From Vreelandella hamiltonii (GTDB lineage Bacteria; Pseudomonadota; Gammaproteobacteria; Pseudomonadales; Halomonadaceae): DNA of 64,000 nucleotides. The stretch lies in the NCBI RefSeq assembly GCF_014651775.1, contig NZ_BMXN01000010.1:36616-100615 (forward strand). The letters run 5' to 3'. Each line of letters opens with the position of its first letter. The first letter of the stretch is position 1. Below the pieces are notes generated by a model. It made no database searches, was not told the DNA's origin, and saw only the letters and a list, made by a program, of their open reading frames with translations. The position numbers were made by a program, and so were the translations under genes. Positions 7,679 to 16,550 of the stretch are shown here, in pieces.

Positions 7679-8937
7679 CGCTGGTGCTGTTCGGGCTGTT
7701 CTTCCTGTTCATGCTGCTGGGCGTGCCGATTGCCTTTGCCATTGGCGCCAGCACGCTCTACGCCCTACATCAGTCGGGGGTGCCGCTGATGGTGGTCACC
7801 CAGCAGATGTTCCAGGGCATCAACTCGTTCGCCCTGGTAGCCATTCCCATGTTTATCCTGGCCGGTGATTTGATGGCCCAGGGCAAGGTCAGCGAGCGGC
7901 TGGTGAGCTTTGCCGACTCGCTGGTGGGCTTCATGCGCGGCGGGCTCTCGGTGGTCTCGGTGATGGCAGGCATGTTCTTCGCGGCCATTTCCGGCTCGGG
8001 GGCGGCCACCACGGCGGCGGTGGGGTCTAGCCTGGTGCCGGAGCTGAAGCGCAAGGGCTACGACCCCGCCTCGGCGGCCAGCCTGATCGCCGCCAGCGGC
8101 ACCATCGGCGTGGTGATCCCACCTTCGGTGCCGATGATCATCTACGCGGTGATCGCCCAGCAGTCGGTCTCCAAGCTGTTCCTGAACGGCTTCTTGCCGG
8201 GGCTGGCCATGGGCCTGGCGCTGATGGCCATTGCCATCACCCAGGCGTACAAGCGCCAGTACCCGAAAGGCACCCCGCTCTCGCTGGCCACCATTTGGCG
8301 CACGTTGAAATCGGCCAGTTGGGGGCTGATGACGCCGGTGATCATTCTGGGGGGTATCTTCTCGGGGATTTTCACGCCCTCGGAAGCGGCGGTGGTGGCG
8401 GTGAACTACGCGCTGCTGGTGTCGCTGTTCGTGTACCGGGACTTGACCCTGCCCCAGGTGTACAAGCTGTTGATCCGTTCAGCGATGACCACCGCCGTGA
8501 TCATGCTGGTGATTGCCATGTCGGCGGTGCTCAGCTGGACGCTCTCCAGCTGGCAGGTGCCCGGTGCGATTGCCCAATCGGTGCTGTCGCTCTCCACCAA
8601 CCCCTACGTGATCATGCTGCTGGTGGTGGCGGTGATTCTGCTGACCGGGGTGTTCATCGAGACGGCCAGCGCCTTGATCATCCTCACCCCGGTGCTGCTG
8701 CCGCTGGTGCTGCAGCTGGGCATCGACCCGATCCACTTCGGGCTGATCATCGTGGTGGGGCTCTCGATTGGCATGATTACCCCGCCCGTGGCCATCAACC
8801 TTTACGTAGCCTCGTCGGTGACTCAGCTGCCGCTGGAGCGCATTACGCAAGCCATCCTGCCGTACCTGCTAGGGCTGATCGGCGTTCTGCTGCTGGTGGT
8901 TTACGTACCCATCCTGCTGGGCTGGTCGGGCCACTGA
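7675..8937 (+). CDS. TRAP transporter large permease (DctM family)
   Basis: The product is 420 residues starting MTLVLFGLFFLFML at the ATG overlapping the small-permease stop (ATGA). It has twelve or so hydrophobic segments and DctM motifs: SGSGAATTAAVGSSLVPELKR, GTIGVVIPPSVPMIIYA and ITPPVAINLYVASSV. The open frame extends upstream to 7342 but that part only shadows the dctQ gene. This is the Na+-dependent channel subunit for the DctP ligand. A 12-bp hairpin follows the stop. Confidence 0.93.
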   Translation: MTLVLFGLFFLFMLLGVPIAFAIGASTLYALHQSGVPLMVVTQQMFQGINSFALVAIPMFILAGDLMAQGKVSERLVSFADSLVGFMRGGLSVVSVMAGMFFAAISGSGAATTAAVGSSLVPELKRKGYDPASAASLIAASGTIGVVIPPSVPMIIYAVIAQQSVSKLFLNGFLPGLAMGLALMAIAITQAYKRQYPKGTPLSLATIWRTLKSASWGLMTPVIILGGIFSGIFTPSEAAVVAVNYALLVSLFVYRDLTLPQVYKLLIRSAMTTAVIMLVIAMSAVLSWTLSSWQVPGAIAQSVLSLSTNPYVIMLLVVAVILLTGVFIETASALIILTPVLLPLVLQLGIDPIHFGLIIVVGLSIGMITPPVAINLYVASSVTQLPLERITQAILPYLLGLIGVLLLVVYVPILLGWSGH

Positions 8938-8962
8938 ACCTACGCCTCGGCCTCTATCACCT

Positions 8963-8990
8963 CGCGGGCGGTGACCTTTCACCGCTCGCG
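8963..8990. terminator. Hairpin between convergent TRAP and dehydrogenase genes
   Basis: A 12-bp stem with one G-T wobble (8963-8974 with 8979-8990, loop CCTT) sits 25 bases after the dctM stop and just before the end of the convergent dehydrogenase gene. There is no U-tract on either side, so it is a weak or factor-assisted terminator or an mRNA 3' end stabiliser. Confidence 0.45.
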
Positions 8991-9007
8991 GGGTATGCGT
9001 CAGAGGC

Positions 9008-9964
9008 TTAGCCCTCTTCTGCCAGATTACGCCCTGGCGTGCCTGCTTCGAACGCCAGCACGTTCTCGAACGCGTCGCCAAAGTAGAGCTCGTAGCTGTC
9101 TTTCTCCACGTAGCCCAGGTGGGGCGTGGCCAGGAAGTTGGGCAGCGCCAGCAGCGGATGCTCGGTCACCGGCTCTTCATCGAACACGTCCACGGCGGCC
9201 ATGCCGGGGCGGCCAGCCTTCAGCGCCGCTTCCAGCGCGCCCGCTTCGATCAGCGGGGCGCGGCTGGTATTCACCAGCACGGCGGTCGGCTTCATGCTGG
9301 CCAGGTTGGCGGCGGTGACGATCCCGCGAGTTTCCGGGTTCAGGCGCAGGTGCAGGCTCAGCACATCGCTGCGTTCGAAGAATGCCTCCTGCGAGGTTGC
9401 TACCTCCAGCCCCGCCTCAGCGGCCCGCTGGCGGGTGCCCTCGCGGCCCCATACCAGCACGTTCATTTCGAACGCCTGGCCGTAGCGGGCCACCAGTTGG
9501 CCAATCTTGCCGTAGCCAAACACGCCCAGGGTGCGCCCTTTCAGGCCCATGCCCAGGGTGCGCTGCCAGCGGCCTGCCTTGAGGTTGGCCACCTCATCGG
9601 GAATGCGCCGCATGGCCGAGAGCACCAGCCCCCAGGTCAGCTCCGCGGCGGCGTAGGGCGAGCCGGTGCCTGCCAGCACCATCACGCCGTGCGCTCGGCA
9701 GGCGGCCATATCCACGTGGGCCGCGCCGCCGCCGGTTTGGCTGATCAGCTTGAGCTTGGGCAGCCGCGCCAGCAGGGACGCGGTGATCGGCGTGCGCTCA
9801 CGAATCAGCACTAGCGCGTCGGCCTCCTTGAAGCGCTCGACCAGCGCATCCTCATCGGTGACGGTGTCGTTGTAAATCGTCACCTGGTGGCCCGCCAGTT
9901 TGGCGAAGGCATCCAGGTCGCGTACACAATCCTGGTAATCATCGGGAATGACAATGTTCATCAA
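9008..9964 (-). CDS. D-2-hydroxyacid dehydrogenase family protein (NAD-dependent)
   Basis: A 318-residue protein of the D-isomer 2-hydroxyacid dehydrogenase family. It has an N-terminal catalytic part (MMNIVIPDDYQDCVRDL), a Rossmann GxGxxG motif at about 148-153 (GVFGYGKIGQ), the catalytic Arg in NTSRAPLIEAGAL, the Glu in DVFDEEP and the His in TPHLGYVEKD. It interconverts a 2-oxo acid and a D-2-hydroxy acid; it is shorter than SerA and lacks the ACT domain, and a true SerA is present at 60040. It is convergent with the second TRAP operon and may act on the imported acid; that link is inference. Confidence 0.85.
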   Translation of the reverse strand: MMNIVIPDDYQDCVRDLDAFAKLAGHQVTIYNDTVTDEDALVERFKEADALVLIRERTPITASLLARLPKLKLISQTGGGAAHVDMAACRAHGVMVLAGTGSPYAAAELTWGLVLSAMRRIPDEVANLKAGRWQRTLGMGLKGRTLGVFGYGKIGQLVARYGQAFEMNVLVWGREGTRQRAAEAGLEVATSQEAFFERSDVLSLHLRLNPETRGIVTAANLASMKPTAVLVNTSRAPLIEAGALEAALKAGRPGMAAVDVFDEEPVTEHPLLALPNFLATPHLGYVEKDSYELYFGDAFENVLAFEAGTPGRNLAEEG

Positions 9965-10048
9965 AGCGGCTCCTTGCTTGCTGCCTGCTTTAGGGAAGTG
10001 CCCTGTTTCACGGCATGGCTAACATAACGCTGTCAGGCAGATACCTCT

Positions 10049-10087
10049 CGCTCGTACCTTACGTTCATACCTCACGCTCATACCTCA
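10049..10087. repeat. Three 13-bp tandem direct repeats
   Basis: Three adjacent 13-base units related to CGCTCATACCTCA occupy 10049-10061, 10062-10074 and 10075-10087, with three differences in the first unit and one in the second. They lie in the 272-base space between the dehydrogenase start and the TAXI binding-protein stop. They may be iterated regulator sites for the dehydrogenase promoter (start at 9964) or neutral slippage; nothing else was seen in this stretch. Confidence 0.5.
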
Positions 10088-10236
10088 AGGTCAGCGCCCT
10101 GCCCACCTCGGCGCTGAGGGCCTGCCCGCTCGTCAACAATAAACGGAATCAGCAAGCCGCCCAAGGACATTTCGTGGCGGCATTCGAGGTCACGCTGCCG
10201 ACATACCATGACTCCACAGGCACGGTGTTGTTGGGT

Positions 10237-11226
10237 TTATTCCGCCTCTGGCGGTACGAGGTCGCTGGGCACCTCGATACCGATCTCGCGGTAGTAGCGC
10301 AGCGAACCGGCATGCAGCGGCGTGGTGGTGTTCTCCACCGAGATCTCCGGCGTCATTCCACGGGCGGGGGCGAACGTCTCAACCAGCCGTTCGATGTTCT
10401 CCCAGTAGGCGCGGGTGAATGCGTAGCCTGCCTCTTCAGAGAGTTCATGGGTGGCGGCGATACCGATGTAGGTGCCGAGCGTGGTGGCGGCGGGCATGTC
10501 TCGGTAGGCGTTTTCAGGAATCTCGGTGGCGGACAGGAAGGGCAACGTTTCGGTGACGGTGGACACCTGCTCCTCGCTCATCGAGAGCACCCGCAGCGGG
10601 CGTGCGGAGTGCACTTCGGTGAACGCCGGGATAGGTGGGATGCCGTTGTAGCTGAAGCCAACGATGCGCCCATCCACCACGGCATCGGCGGCGTCCGACA
10701 TGCTCATGCGTTGGAAGTCAGGCGAGATTCCCAGCGCATCGAACACCAGCTCGGTGATGTACTCGCCGCCCCCACCAATACTGCTGGGGTTGAAGCGCGC
10801 CCCCTCCAGATCCTCGAAGGTCTCGATGCCACTGTCCTGGCGCACGGCCCAGTGCATGGTGGAAGGTGCCACCCACAGCACGACGCGCATCTGCTCGATG
10901 GCGTCGTTCTCGTAGCGGCCCTCACCGTTGTAGGCCTCGTAGGCGCCCGGGGCGTCAATCAACCCCAGGTCAATCTCACCACGGCCCAGGCGGATGGCGT
11001 TCTCCCTGGAGCCGCCGGTTTCGCGCACCGAGACTTCCAGCGGTGAATCGCCGCTCACCAGCCGCGAGAGTTCCGAAAAGCCGAAGTACCAGCCAGAAGC
11101 GGCCGGTGCCACGCCGATACCAAGGGCCTCGTTAGCCACGGCCTGGGTAGCCACACCCGAGGCGACACCGGCGGTCAGCACCGCCGTGGCCAGCGGGGCG
11201 AGCAGGCGTTTGGGGGATAGCGTCAT
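10237..11226 (-). CDS. TAXI family TRAP substrate-binding protein, copy 1
   Basis: The 329-residue product starts at MTLSPKRLLAPL (ATG 11226, preceded by GGAGAA); the open frame reaches 11289 but those extra residues are not signal-like. A signal peptide ends near ATQAVA-N. TAXI hallmarks are GIGVAPAASGWYFGFSE, ARFNPSSIGGGGEYITELVF and GFSYNGIPPIPAFTEV. TAXI proteins feed fused-permease TRAP importers. A closely related second copy lies at 13745-14725: the RFNPSSIGGGGEYITELVF and FSYNG-PPIPAFTEVHS blocks are nearly identical. It is the last gene of the leftward group permease - CMD - binding protein. Confidence 0.9.
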   Translation of the reverse strand: MTLSPKRLLAPLATAVLTAGVASGVATQAVANEALGIGVAPAASGWYFGFSELSRLVSGDSPLEVSVRETGGSRENAIRLGRGEIDLGLIDAPGAYEAYNGEGRYENDAIEQMRVVLWVAPSTMHWAVRQDSGIETFEDLEGARFNPSSIGGGGEYITELVFDALGISPDFQRMSMSDAADAVVDGRIVGFSYNGIPPIPAFTEVHSARPLRVLSMSEEQVSTVTETLPFLSATEIPENAYRDMPAATTLGTYIGIAATHELSEEAGYAFTRAYWENIERLVETFAPARGMTPEISVENTTTPLHAGSLRYYREIGIEVPSDLVPPEAE

Positions 11227-11293
11227 GGCAGTTCTCCATACTCGGTTATTGTTGTCGTTCGCCCGGTGGCGGCCGGGTCGTCGGAACACGGCC

Positions 11294-11695
11294 TCAGCGG
11301 CCGTTCTGCTCCTCTTGCCAGGCGGCCAACACCTCCCGGGCGGTACGCAGCCCGTCGATGGCCGCCGGAAAGCCGCAGTAGGGCACGCACTGCAGCAGCA
11401 CCTCGCGAATCTCCTCCTCGGTGCAGCCGTTGTTCAGCGCGCCACGCAGGTGCACCTTGAGTTCATGGGGGCGGTTCAATGCCACCAGCATGCCGATGTT
11501 GATCAGGCTGCGGGTGGGCCGTGCAAGGCCCGGGCGGTTCCAGATGTCGTTCCAGCAGTTGCGGGTCACCAGCTCCTGCATGGGCCAGCTGAACTCATCC
11601 ACCTGGGAGAGGGCGGCATCCACGTAGGTATCGCCCAGCACTTCGCGGCGGGTGGCCAGGCCGTTCGGGTCCAGTGTGTCCTGTCGATCACTCAT
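11294..11695 (-). CDS. Carboxymuconolactone decarboxylase (PcaC-like) family protein
   Basis: A 133-residue all-helical CMD-family protein. The block RSLINIGMLVALNRPHELKVHLRGALNNGCTEEEI then REVLLQCVPYCGFPAA follows PcaC closely, including the His in NRPHELKVH and a C-P-Y-C pair near 105-109. PcaC decarboxylates 4-carboxymuconolactone; other members are disulfide reductases or lactone-handling enzymes. Its start overlaps the permease stop (ATGA), and it sits between permease and binding protein in the TAXI operon, so it likely acts on the imported compound. No other protocatechuate genes are in view, making true PcaC function unlikely. Confidence 0.82.
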   Translation of the reverse strand: MSDRQDTLDPNGLATRREVLGDTYVDAALSQVDEFSWPMQELVTRNCWNDIWNRPGLARPTRSLINIGMLVALNRPHELKVHLRGALNNGCTEEEIREVLLQCVPYCGFPAAIDGLRTAREVLAAWQEEQNGR

Positions 11696-13647
11696 CAGGC
11701 GGGCTCCTTGTGGGTGGGGGGCGTCAGAGCTACCTCTGAACGCTGATTTTTAAGGTACTGCCAAACGAACAACCCTCCGATCACGGCAATACCCGCCACG
11801 TCGGTGATCAGTTGGCCGCTGATCAGCATCAACGCGGCCGCAAGCAGCAGGCCGCGTTCCAGCCAGGAACAGGGGCGCAGGAAGTAGCCGATGGTGGAGG
11901 CCGCCAGCGCCGTGATGCCGATCACCCCGGAGCCCACCGCCAGGGCAATCTCCAGCGCCGTGCCGTTGCCGAGCAGCGGCGGGTGGTAGATGAACATGTA
12001 GGGAATCAGGAAGCCGCCCAGCGAGATCTTGGTGGCGGTCAGCGCGGTGCGGAACCAGTGGGAACCCGCGATGGCGCCGCCGATATAGGCGGCCAGTGCC
12101 ACCGGTGGCGTGACCCCGGAGAGAATCGCGAAATAGAGAATGAAGAGATGCGCCGAGAGGCTCGGCAGACCGGCTTCGATGAAGGCCCCTGCCACCACCG
12201 AGGCGGCCAGCATGTAAGCCGCCACGGTAGGCAGCCCCATACCGAGGATGATCGCCACCACCATGGCCAGCACCAGCGTCACCAGCACGTCACCACCGCT
12301 GACCACCAGGATGACCGAGGAGACCTTCAGACCCAGGCCGGTCAGGCTGATCACCGAAGCGATGATAGCCACGCTGCCGATGATGACTGCGATCATGGCG
12401 GCGGTCATGGCGCCCGCTTCCAGCGCTGCGGGCAGCGACTTGAGGCGCTCCACGAAGGTGCCCGGGCTGCGCCAGGAGAACAGGTAAAGCGCCATGGCGG
12501 TGAAGTAGGCGGCCACCGCCGCCGTGGTGGGGGTATAGCGCATCACCAGCAGGGTGATCAGCACGATCAGAGGAATCAACAGGGTCTCGATGTTGAACAG
12601 ACCCTCACGCAGGCTAGGGCGCTGGGACTTGGGAATCGGCGACAGGCCCAGGCGCTTGGCCTCGAAGTGCACACTCATCCAGATAGCAAGATAGAAGAGC
12701 AGCGCGGGAATGAGGGCGGCGCTGATGATGGCGAGGTAGCTGGTCGAGATGACGTCGGCCATGACGAAGGCGGCGGCCCCCATGATAGGCGGCAGTATCT
12801 GACCACCGGTGGAGGCAGATGCTTCGGTGGCCGCCGCAAAGCGCGGGCTGTAGCCGTTCTTTTTCATCATCGGGATGGTGAACACTCCGGTGGTGGCCAC
12901 GTTGGCAGCGGTACTGCCGCTGATACTGCCGAACATGGCGCTGCACAGGGTGGCGGCCTTGGCGGGGCCGCCCGAAAGGCGACCGGTAGCGGCGTTGGCC
13001 AGGCGCATGAAGCTGTCGCCGCCGCCGGTGGTCACCAACAGGGCACCGAACATGATGAACACGACGATCACCGTGGACGAGGTGCGCATCAGGCTACCGT
13101 AGACGCCGGTAGGACTCAGGTAGAAGGTCGCTATCAGGTCGTCCCATCGAAAGCCGCCATGCCCCCAAACGCCCGGCAGGTGCTGGCCGAAGGCGGCATA
13201 GGAGAGCGCGATGAGTACCAGGATGGGGAAAGCGAGGCCGATGGCTCGTCGACAGGCTTCCAGCAGTAGCAGGATGGCCGAGATACCAAAAATGATATCC
13301 AGTTGGGTGGGCATCAAATAGCCCAGCTGATAGATGATCCGGTCAAAATGGATCACGTAATAGATACTGACGACCGCGCCGAGGATGATCGGCACCAGGT
13401 CGTACCAGGGAATGCGGTTGGCGTCGCGGCTACGGCAGCTATAGGCCAGAAAAATCAGCGGCAGAGCGAACAGCAAGTGGATCGCGTTCTGGGTGTTCAT
13501 GGGGCCGGTGAGGGCCGTATAGAGGTGAAACAGCGCCATGGAGACCGCCGCCAGGCGCGTGACCATGAACCAGAAGCCGGACAGCTGACGCTTGCCCGAG
13601 CCCTCCGAATATTTCTCAACGACGTTGGGGTTTGCAGGGGTGTCCAT
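11695..13647 (-). CDS. TAXI-type TRAP transporter fused permease
   Basis: A 650-residue membrane protein in which DctQ-like (about 30-170) and DctM-like (about 180-580) parts are fused, the form found with TAXI binding proteins. Visible motifs are FGSISGSTAANVATTGVFTIP, GQILPPIMGAAAFVMAD, GMGLPTVAAYMLAA and GVTPPVALAAYIGG. The C-terminal segment adds further helices. It is transcribed ahead of the CMD gene and TAXI copy 1; TAXI copy 2 lies 97 bases upstream, so two binding proteins may serve one permease. Na+ coupling is expected from the family. Confidence 0.92.
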   Translation of the reverse strand: MDTPANPNVVEKYSEGSGKRQLSGFWFMVTRLAAVSMALFHLYTALTGPMNTQNAIHLLFALPLIFLAYSCRSRDANRIPWYDLVPIILGAVVSIYYVIHFDRIIYQLGYLMPTQLDIIFGISAILLLLEACRRAIGLAFPILVLIALSYAAFGQHLPGVWGHGGFRWDDLIATFYLSPTGVYGSLMRTSSTVIVVFIMFGALLVTTGGGDSFMRLANAATGRLSGGPAKAATLCSAMFGSISGSTAANVATTGVFTIPMMKKNGYSPRFAAATEASASTGGQILPPIMGAAAFVMADVISTSYLAIISAALIPALLFYLAIWMSVHFEAKRLGLSPIPKSQRPSLREGLFNIETLLIPLIVLITLLVMRYTPTTAAVAAYFTAMALYLFSWRSPGTFVERLKSLPAALEAGAMTAAMIAVIIGSVAIIASVISLTGLGLKVSSVILVVSGGDVLVTLVLAMVVAIILGMGLPTVAAYMLAASVVAGAFIEAGLPSLSAHLFILYFAILSGVTPPVALAAYIGGAIAGSHWFRTALTATKISLGGFLIPYMFIYHPPLLGNGTALEIALAVGSGVIGITALAASTIGYFLRPCSWLERGLLLAAALMLISGQLITDVAGIAVIGGLFVWQYLKNQRSEVALTPPTHKEPA

Positions 13648-13744
13648 TGGGATAACTCCCGCACCGCGGCACGATAGAATGGCGGCGCGTCAGGATAAGG
13701 GCATCGAAAGCTTCTGCGGGCGATGGGCCCGCAGAAGTAGAGGG

Positions 13745-14725
13745 TTACTGCGCTTCAGGAGGAATGATTTCCTCGGGGATATCGAGCGCCAGGTCGTCCC
13801 GGTAGTAGCGCAGAGCACCGACGTGCAGCGGGAACGTCGCATTGTCGAGCACGACCTGCGGCGTCACCCCCTGGGCGGGCTGGAAGGAGTTGGCAACCTG
13901 CTCGTGGTTCTCCCAGTAAGCCTTGGTGATTTCATAGACGGTGTCTTCACTGAGGCTGGCGTTAGCGGCCACGCCCATGTAGATGCCCAGCGAGGTGGTA
14001 TCCGGCATGCCGCGATAGGTGTCGGCAGGAATCACGGTGCTGGCCAGGAAGGGCAGCTCTTCGGTGACTGCCTCGACCTGCTCGTCCGTCAGCGACAGCA
14101 GGCGCAGCGTGCGAGAGGAGTGCACTTCGGTAAAGGCGGGAATGGGCGGCACGCCGTTGTAGCTGAAGCCTACCAGGCGTCCGTCGATCACCCCTTCGGC
14201 GGCATCATCGATACGCATGCGCTGAAAGTCGGGTTCTATGTTCAGGATGTCGAACACCAGCTCGGTGATGTACTCGCCGCCGCCGCCGATGCTGCTAGGG
14301 TTGAAGCGCGCCCCGTTGAGGCCTTCGAAACTCTCGATGCCGGAATCTTCGCGCACTGCCCAGTGCATGGTAGAGGGGGCAATCCAGTAGATCAGGCGGG
14401 CGTCGGGGTTGGGCGTGTCTTCGAAGCGGCCGGTGCCGTTGTACATCTCGTAGCCTACCAGCGCTTCGGTGAAGGCCAGGTCAAGCTCGCCACGGCCCAA
14501 GCGGATGGCGTTCTCGCGGGTGCCGCCTGTTTCACGCACGGTGATTTCGTAGTCCGTGTTGGCGCTGATCACCCGAGCGCCTTCGGAGATGCCGAAGAAC
14601 CAGCCGGTCCCCGTGGGCACCGCGCCAATGTTGAGCGACGTATTGGCCTGGGCTGTGGCGGCAGTCAGTGCGCCTACGGCAAGCAGGGAAGCGGGAAGCA
14701 AGTGGCGTAGTGCTGATTTAGTCAT
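13745..14725 (-). CDS. TAXI family TRAP substrate-binding protein, copy 2
   Basis: A 326-residue exported protein; the start MTKSALRHLLPASLL at 14725 has GAGG upstream and gives a standard signal peptide ending ATAQA-N, while the frame upstream to 14812 is not signal-like. Same TAXI motifs as copy 1 (NIGAVPTGTGWFFGISE, ARFNPSSIGGGGEYITELVF, GFSYNGVPPIPAFTEV). It is first in the leftward transport operon. A duplicated binding protein around one permease suggests either two related ligands or gene amplification after acquisition. The region 14726-14916 upstream holds its promoter, though no clear boxes were recognised. Confidence 0.9.
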   Translation of the reverse strand: MTKSALRHLLPASLLAVGALTAATAQANTSLNIGAVPTGTGWFFGISEGARVISANTDYEITVRETGGTRENAIRLGRGELDLAFTEALVGYEMYNGTGRFEDTPNPDARLIYWIAPSTMHWAVREDSGIESFEGLNGARFNPSSIGGGGEYITELVFDILNIEPDFQRMRIDDAAEGVIDGRLVGFSYNGVPPIPAFTEVHSSRTLRLLSLTDEQVEAVTEELPFLASTVIPADTYRGMPDTTSLGIYMGVAANASLSEDTVYEITKAYWENHEQVANSFQPAQGVTPQVVLDNATFPLHVGALRYYRDDLALDIPEEIIPPEAQ

Positions 14726-14916
14726 TGTTATATCCTCGAAGCGTCGGGAAGCATGTTGTGCTGTTATGTGCTGCGAAAGGCGCAGGGCCTCTCCCGATAA
14801 CCAGTTAAGCAAGGGGATCGCTTAGTGGTGCTTAAAGTGATAACGCCAAAGCGACAGGCTGTATATTGGTGATTGATGAACCTGCCTTCTCCAAACGCGA
14901 AAGCAGGACCATGGTG

Positions 14917-15831
14917 TCATGGCTCGGGCGGGGCCGATGCGGCGCTGGCTGACTGGATCAGATGCTCCACCAGCACGCGGGCCGCCATGGAAAGCCGCTC
15001 CATATCCTTCACGTAAATGCGCAGCTTGCGCCGCGCCCAGGCATCCTGAATCGACAGCACCTTGACGTTGAGACCGTCCACGTACTGGCGAATGGCCCCT
15101 CGGGGCAGCACGCCCACTCCCAGCCCCGCCTGCACCATCAGGCAAAGGGCATCGTAGCTGGTGACCTGAATACGAATTCGCAGGGTCTTGTTGGCCATGC
15201 TGGCCGCCCGCATGATTTCCAGGTTGATGGCACTGGCGGTATGCAGGCCCACGTGAGGGTAGTCCAGGCATTCACGGAACTGCACGCTCTCCCGCTGAGC
15301 CAGCGGATGCTGCTGCGGCACCACCAGCACCAGATCATCCACATGGTAGGGAAACTCCATCAGCTCGTAGCCGTGGATCAGCTGCGCGCAGACGCCAATG
15401 TCGGCGTTATTGTTCATCACTTCCCGGGTGATGATGGGGCTGACCTTCTCTTCGAGCTGAACGCCAATGTCCGGGTGCTGTTCGAAGAAGGCGCGCATTT
15501 CGTGGGGCAGGTATTGGGTAATGGCCGACATGTTGGCGAAGACCCGTACCAGGCCCCGGTGGCCGCTGGCGTAGTCACGCATCTGCAGGTCGAGGTCTTC
15601 GAGGTTGTGCAGCACGCCGCGCGACAGGTTCAGAAGCGCGCTGCCTGCGGGCGTCAGTTCGATCCCGCGATTGTTGCGCTTGAGCAGCGGCGTATTGAAG
15701 TACCCTTCCAACTCGCTGAGCCGCTTGCTGACCGCCGACGTGGCCATGAACGAGGCGTCGGCCGCCCCGCTGATGGTACCCAGCTCCGCGACCTTGACGA
15801 ACAGCCTGAGTGACGTGGGGTCGAGCTTCAT
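14917..15831 (-). CDS. LysR family transcriptional regulator, copy 1
   Basis: A 304-residue LysR-type regulator: winged HTH at about 5-65 (LRLFVKVAELGTISGAAD, SAVSKRLSELEGYF) and a periplasmic-binding-like effector domain (about 90-300). It resembles the regulator at 16540-17448 along its length (for example LRLFV, AVSKR-SDLE, RIRIQV-S-DA-C and GLGVGVLP), so the two look like paralogs. Its start overlaps the dehalogenase stop, placing it at the end of a leftward run LysR - dehalogenase - LysR. It probably controls the TAXI operon and/or the divergent CoA-transferase genes. Confidence 0.9.
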   Translation of the reverse strand: MKLDPTSLRLFVKVAELGTISGAADASFMATSAVSKRLSELEGYFNTPLLKRNNRGIELTPAGSALLNLSRGVLHNLEDLDLQMRDYASGHRGLVRVFANMSAITQYLPHEMRAFFEQHPDIGVQLEEKVSPIITREVMNNNADIGVCAQLIHGYELMEFPYHVDDLVLVVPQQHPLAQRESVQFRECLDYPHVGLHTASAINLEIMRAASMANKTLRIRIQVTSYDALCLMVQAGLGVGVLPRGAIRQYVDGLNVKVLSIQDAWARRKLRIYVKDMERLSMAARVLVEHLIQSASAASAPPEP

Positions 15832-16550
15832 GTCAGTTGCCGTGCCAGGTCGAGGAAGTCCTCGGCCACCAGGTCGAAGCAGGGGTCGATGCTCAGGTCC
15901 GGCGTGGCCGTGGGGCCAAACTCCAGCGGGCGCTTCACGAACGCCGTGCGCATGCCTTCCCGGTGGGCGGCCTGCAGGTCGTCCTGGTGGGCGGCCACCA
16001 TCAGAATCTGCGAGGGTTTCAGGTCGAGGAGATTGGCCGCCATGTGGTACACCTCGGGGTCGCGCTTGTAGTGCCCGGCAAGCTCGGAGGAGAGCACGCA
16101 GTCCCAGGGTAGCCCCGCGTGGCGGGCCATGTTCACCAGCAGCGACACGTTACCGTTGGAGAGCGTGGCCAGAATGAAGCGCTGCTTTAGCGTCTGCAGC
16201 CCTGCGACGCTATCCGGCCAGGGCGTGAGGCGATGCCATACGCGGTTCAGGTACTGCTTGTCGGCCTCGCTCAGCTGGTCGGCCACGCCGAATTCTTCCA
16301 GCAGGGTATCCAGCGTCATGCGGTGCAGCGCATCCAGCTTGGTCCAGGGCAGCTCCCCCTGGCGTACGCGGTTCATGGCCGGGGCATAGCCTGCCCGCCA
16401 GCGGTCGGCAAACGCCGGCCAGTCGATGGCCAGACCCTTGGCGGCGTTGAGCTGTTCGCCTTCGCGGATGACGCTGCCGCGCCAGTCCACCACGGTGCCA
16501 AACACATCGAAGGTGAGCGCCTTGATGTCATCAACGAAATCAGTGGTCAT
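15828..16550 (-). CDS. Haloacid dehalogenase, type II (HAD superfamily)
   Basis: The 240-residue product starts MTTDFVDDIKALTFDVFGT at ATG 16550 (GGAGA upstream). HAD motif I holds the nucleophilic Asp in LTFDVFGTVVDWRG; motif II is ATLSNGN; the Lys is in GHYKRDPEVY; and the acidic pair of motif IV is in MVAAHQDDLQAA. This is the (S)-2-haloacid dehalogenase pattern, giving D-2-hydroxy acids, and its length (usual about 220-240) is complete. It overlaps both flanking LysR genes (11 bases with the upstream one, 4 with the downstream one). Its true substrate could also be a phosphorylated or another activated 2-substituted acid. Confidence 0.85.
   Translation of the reverse strand: MTTDFVDDIKALTFDVFGTVVDWRGSVIREGEQLNAAKGLAIDWPAFADRWRAGYAPAMNRVRQGELPWTKLDALHRMTLDTLLEEFGVADQLSEADKQYLNRVWHRLTPWPDSVAGLQTLKQRFILATLSNGNVSLLVNMARHAGLPWDCVLSSELAGHYKRDPEVYHMAANLLDLKPSQILMVAAHQDDLQAAHREGMRTAFVKRPLEFGPTATPDLSIDPCFDLVAEDFLDLARQLT

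Noticed and set aside
11812-13269. A 485-codon open frame antisense to the fused TAXI permease
   Set aside because: Low-complexity Gln/Arg/Gly/His content typical of antisense frames in high-GC genes; the permease on the other strand has all family motifs.
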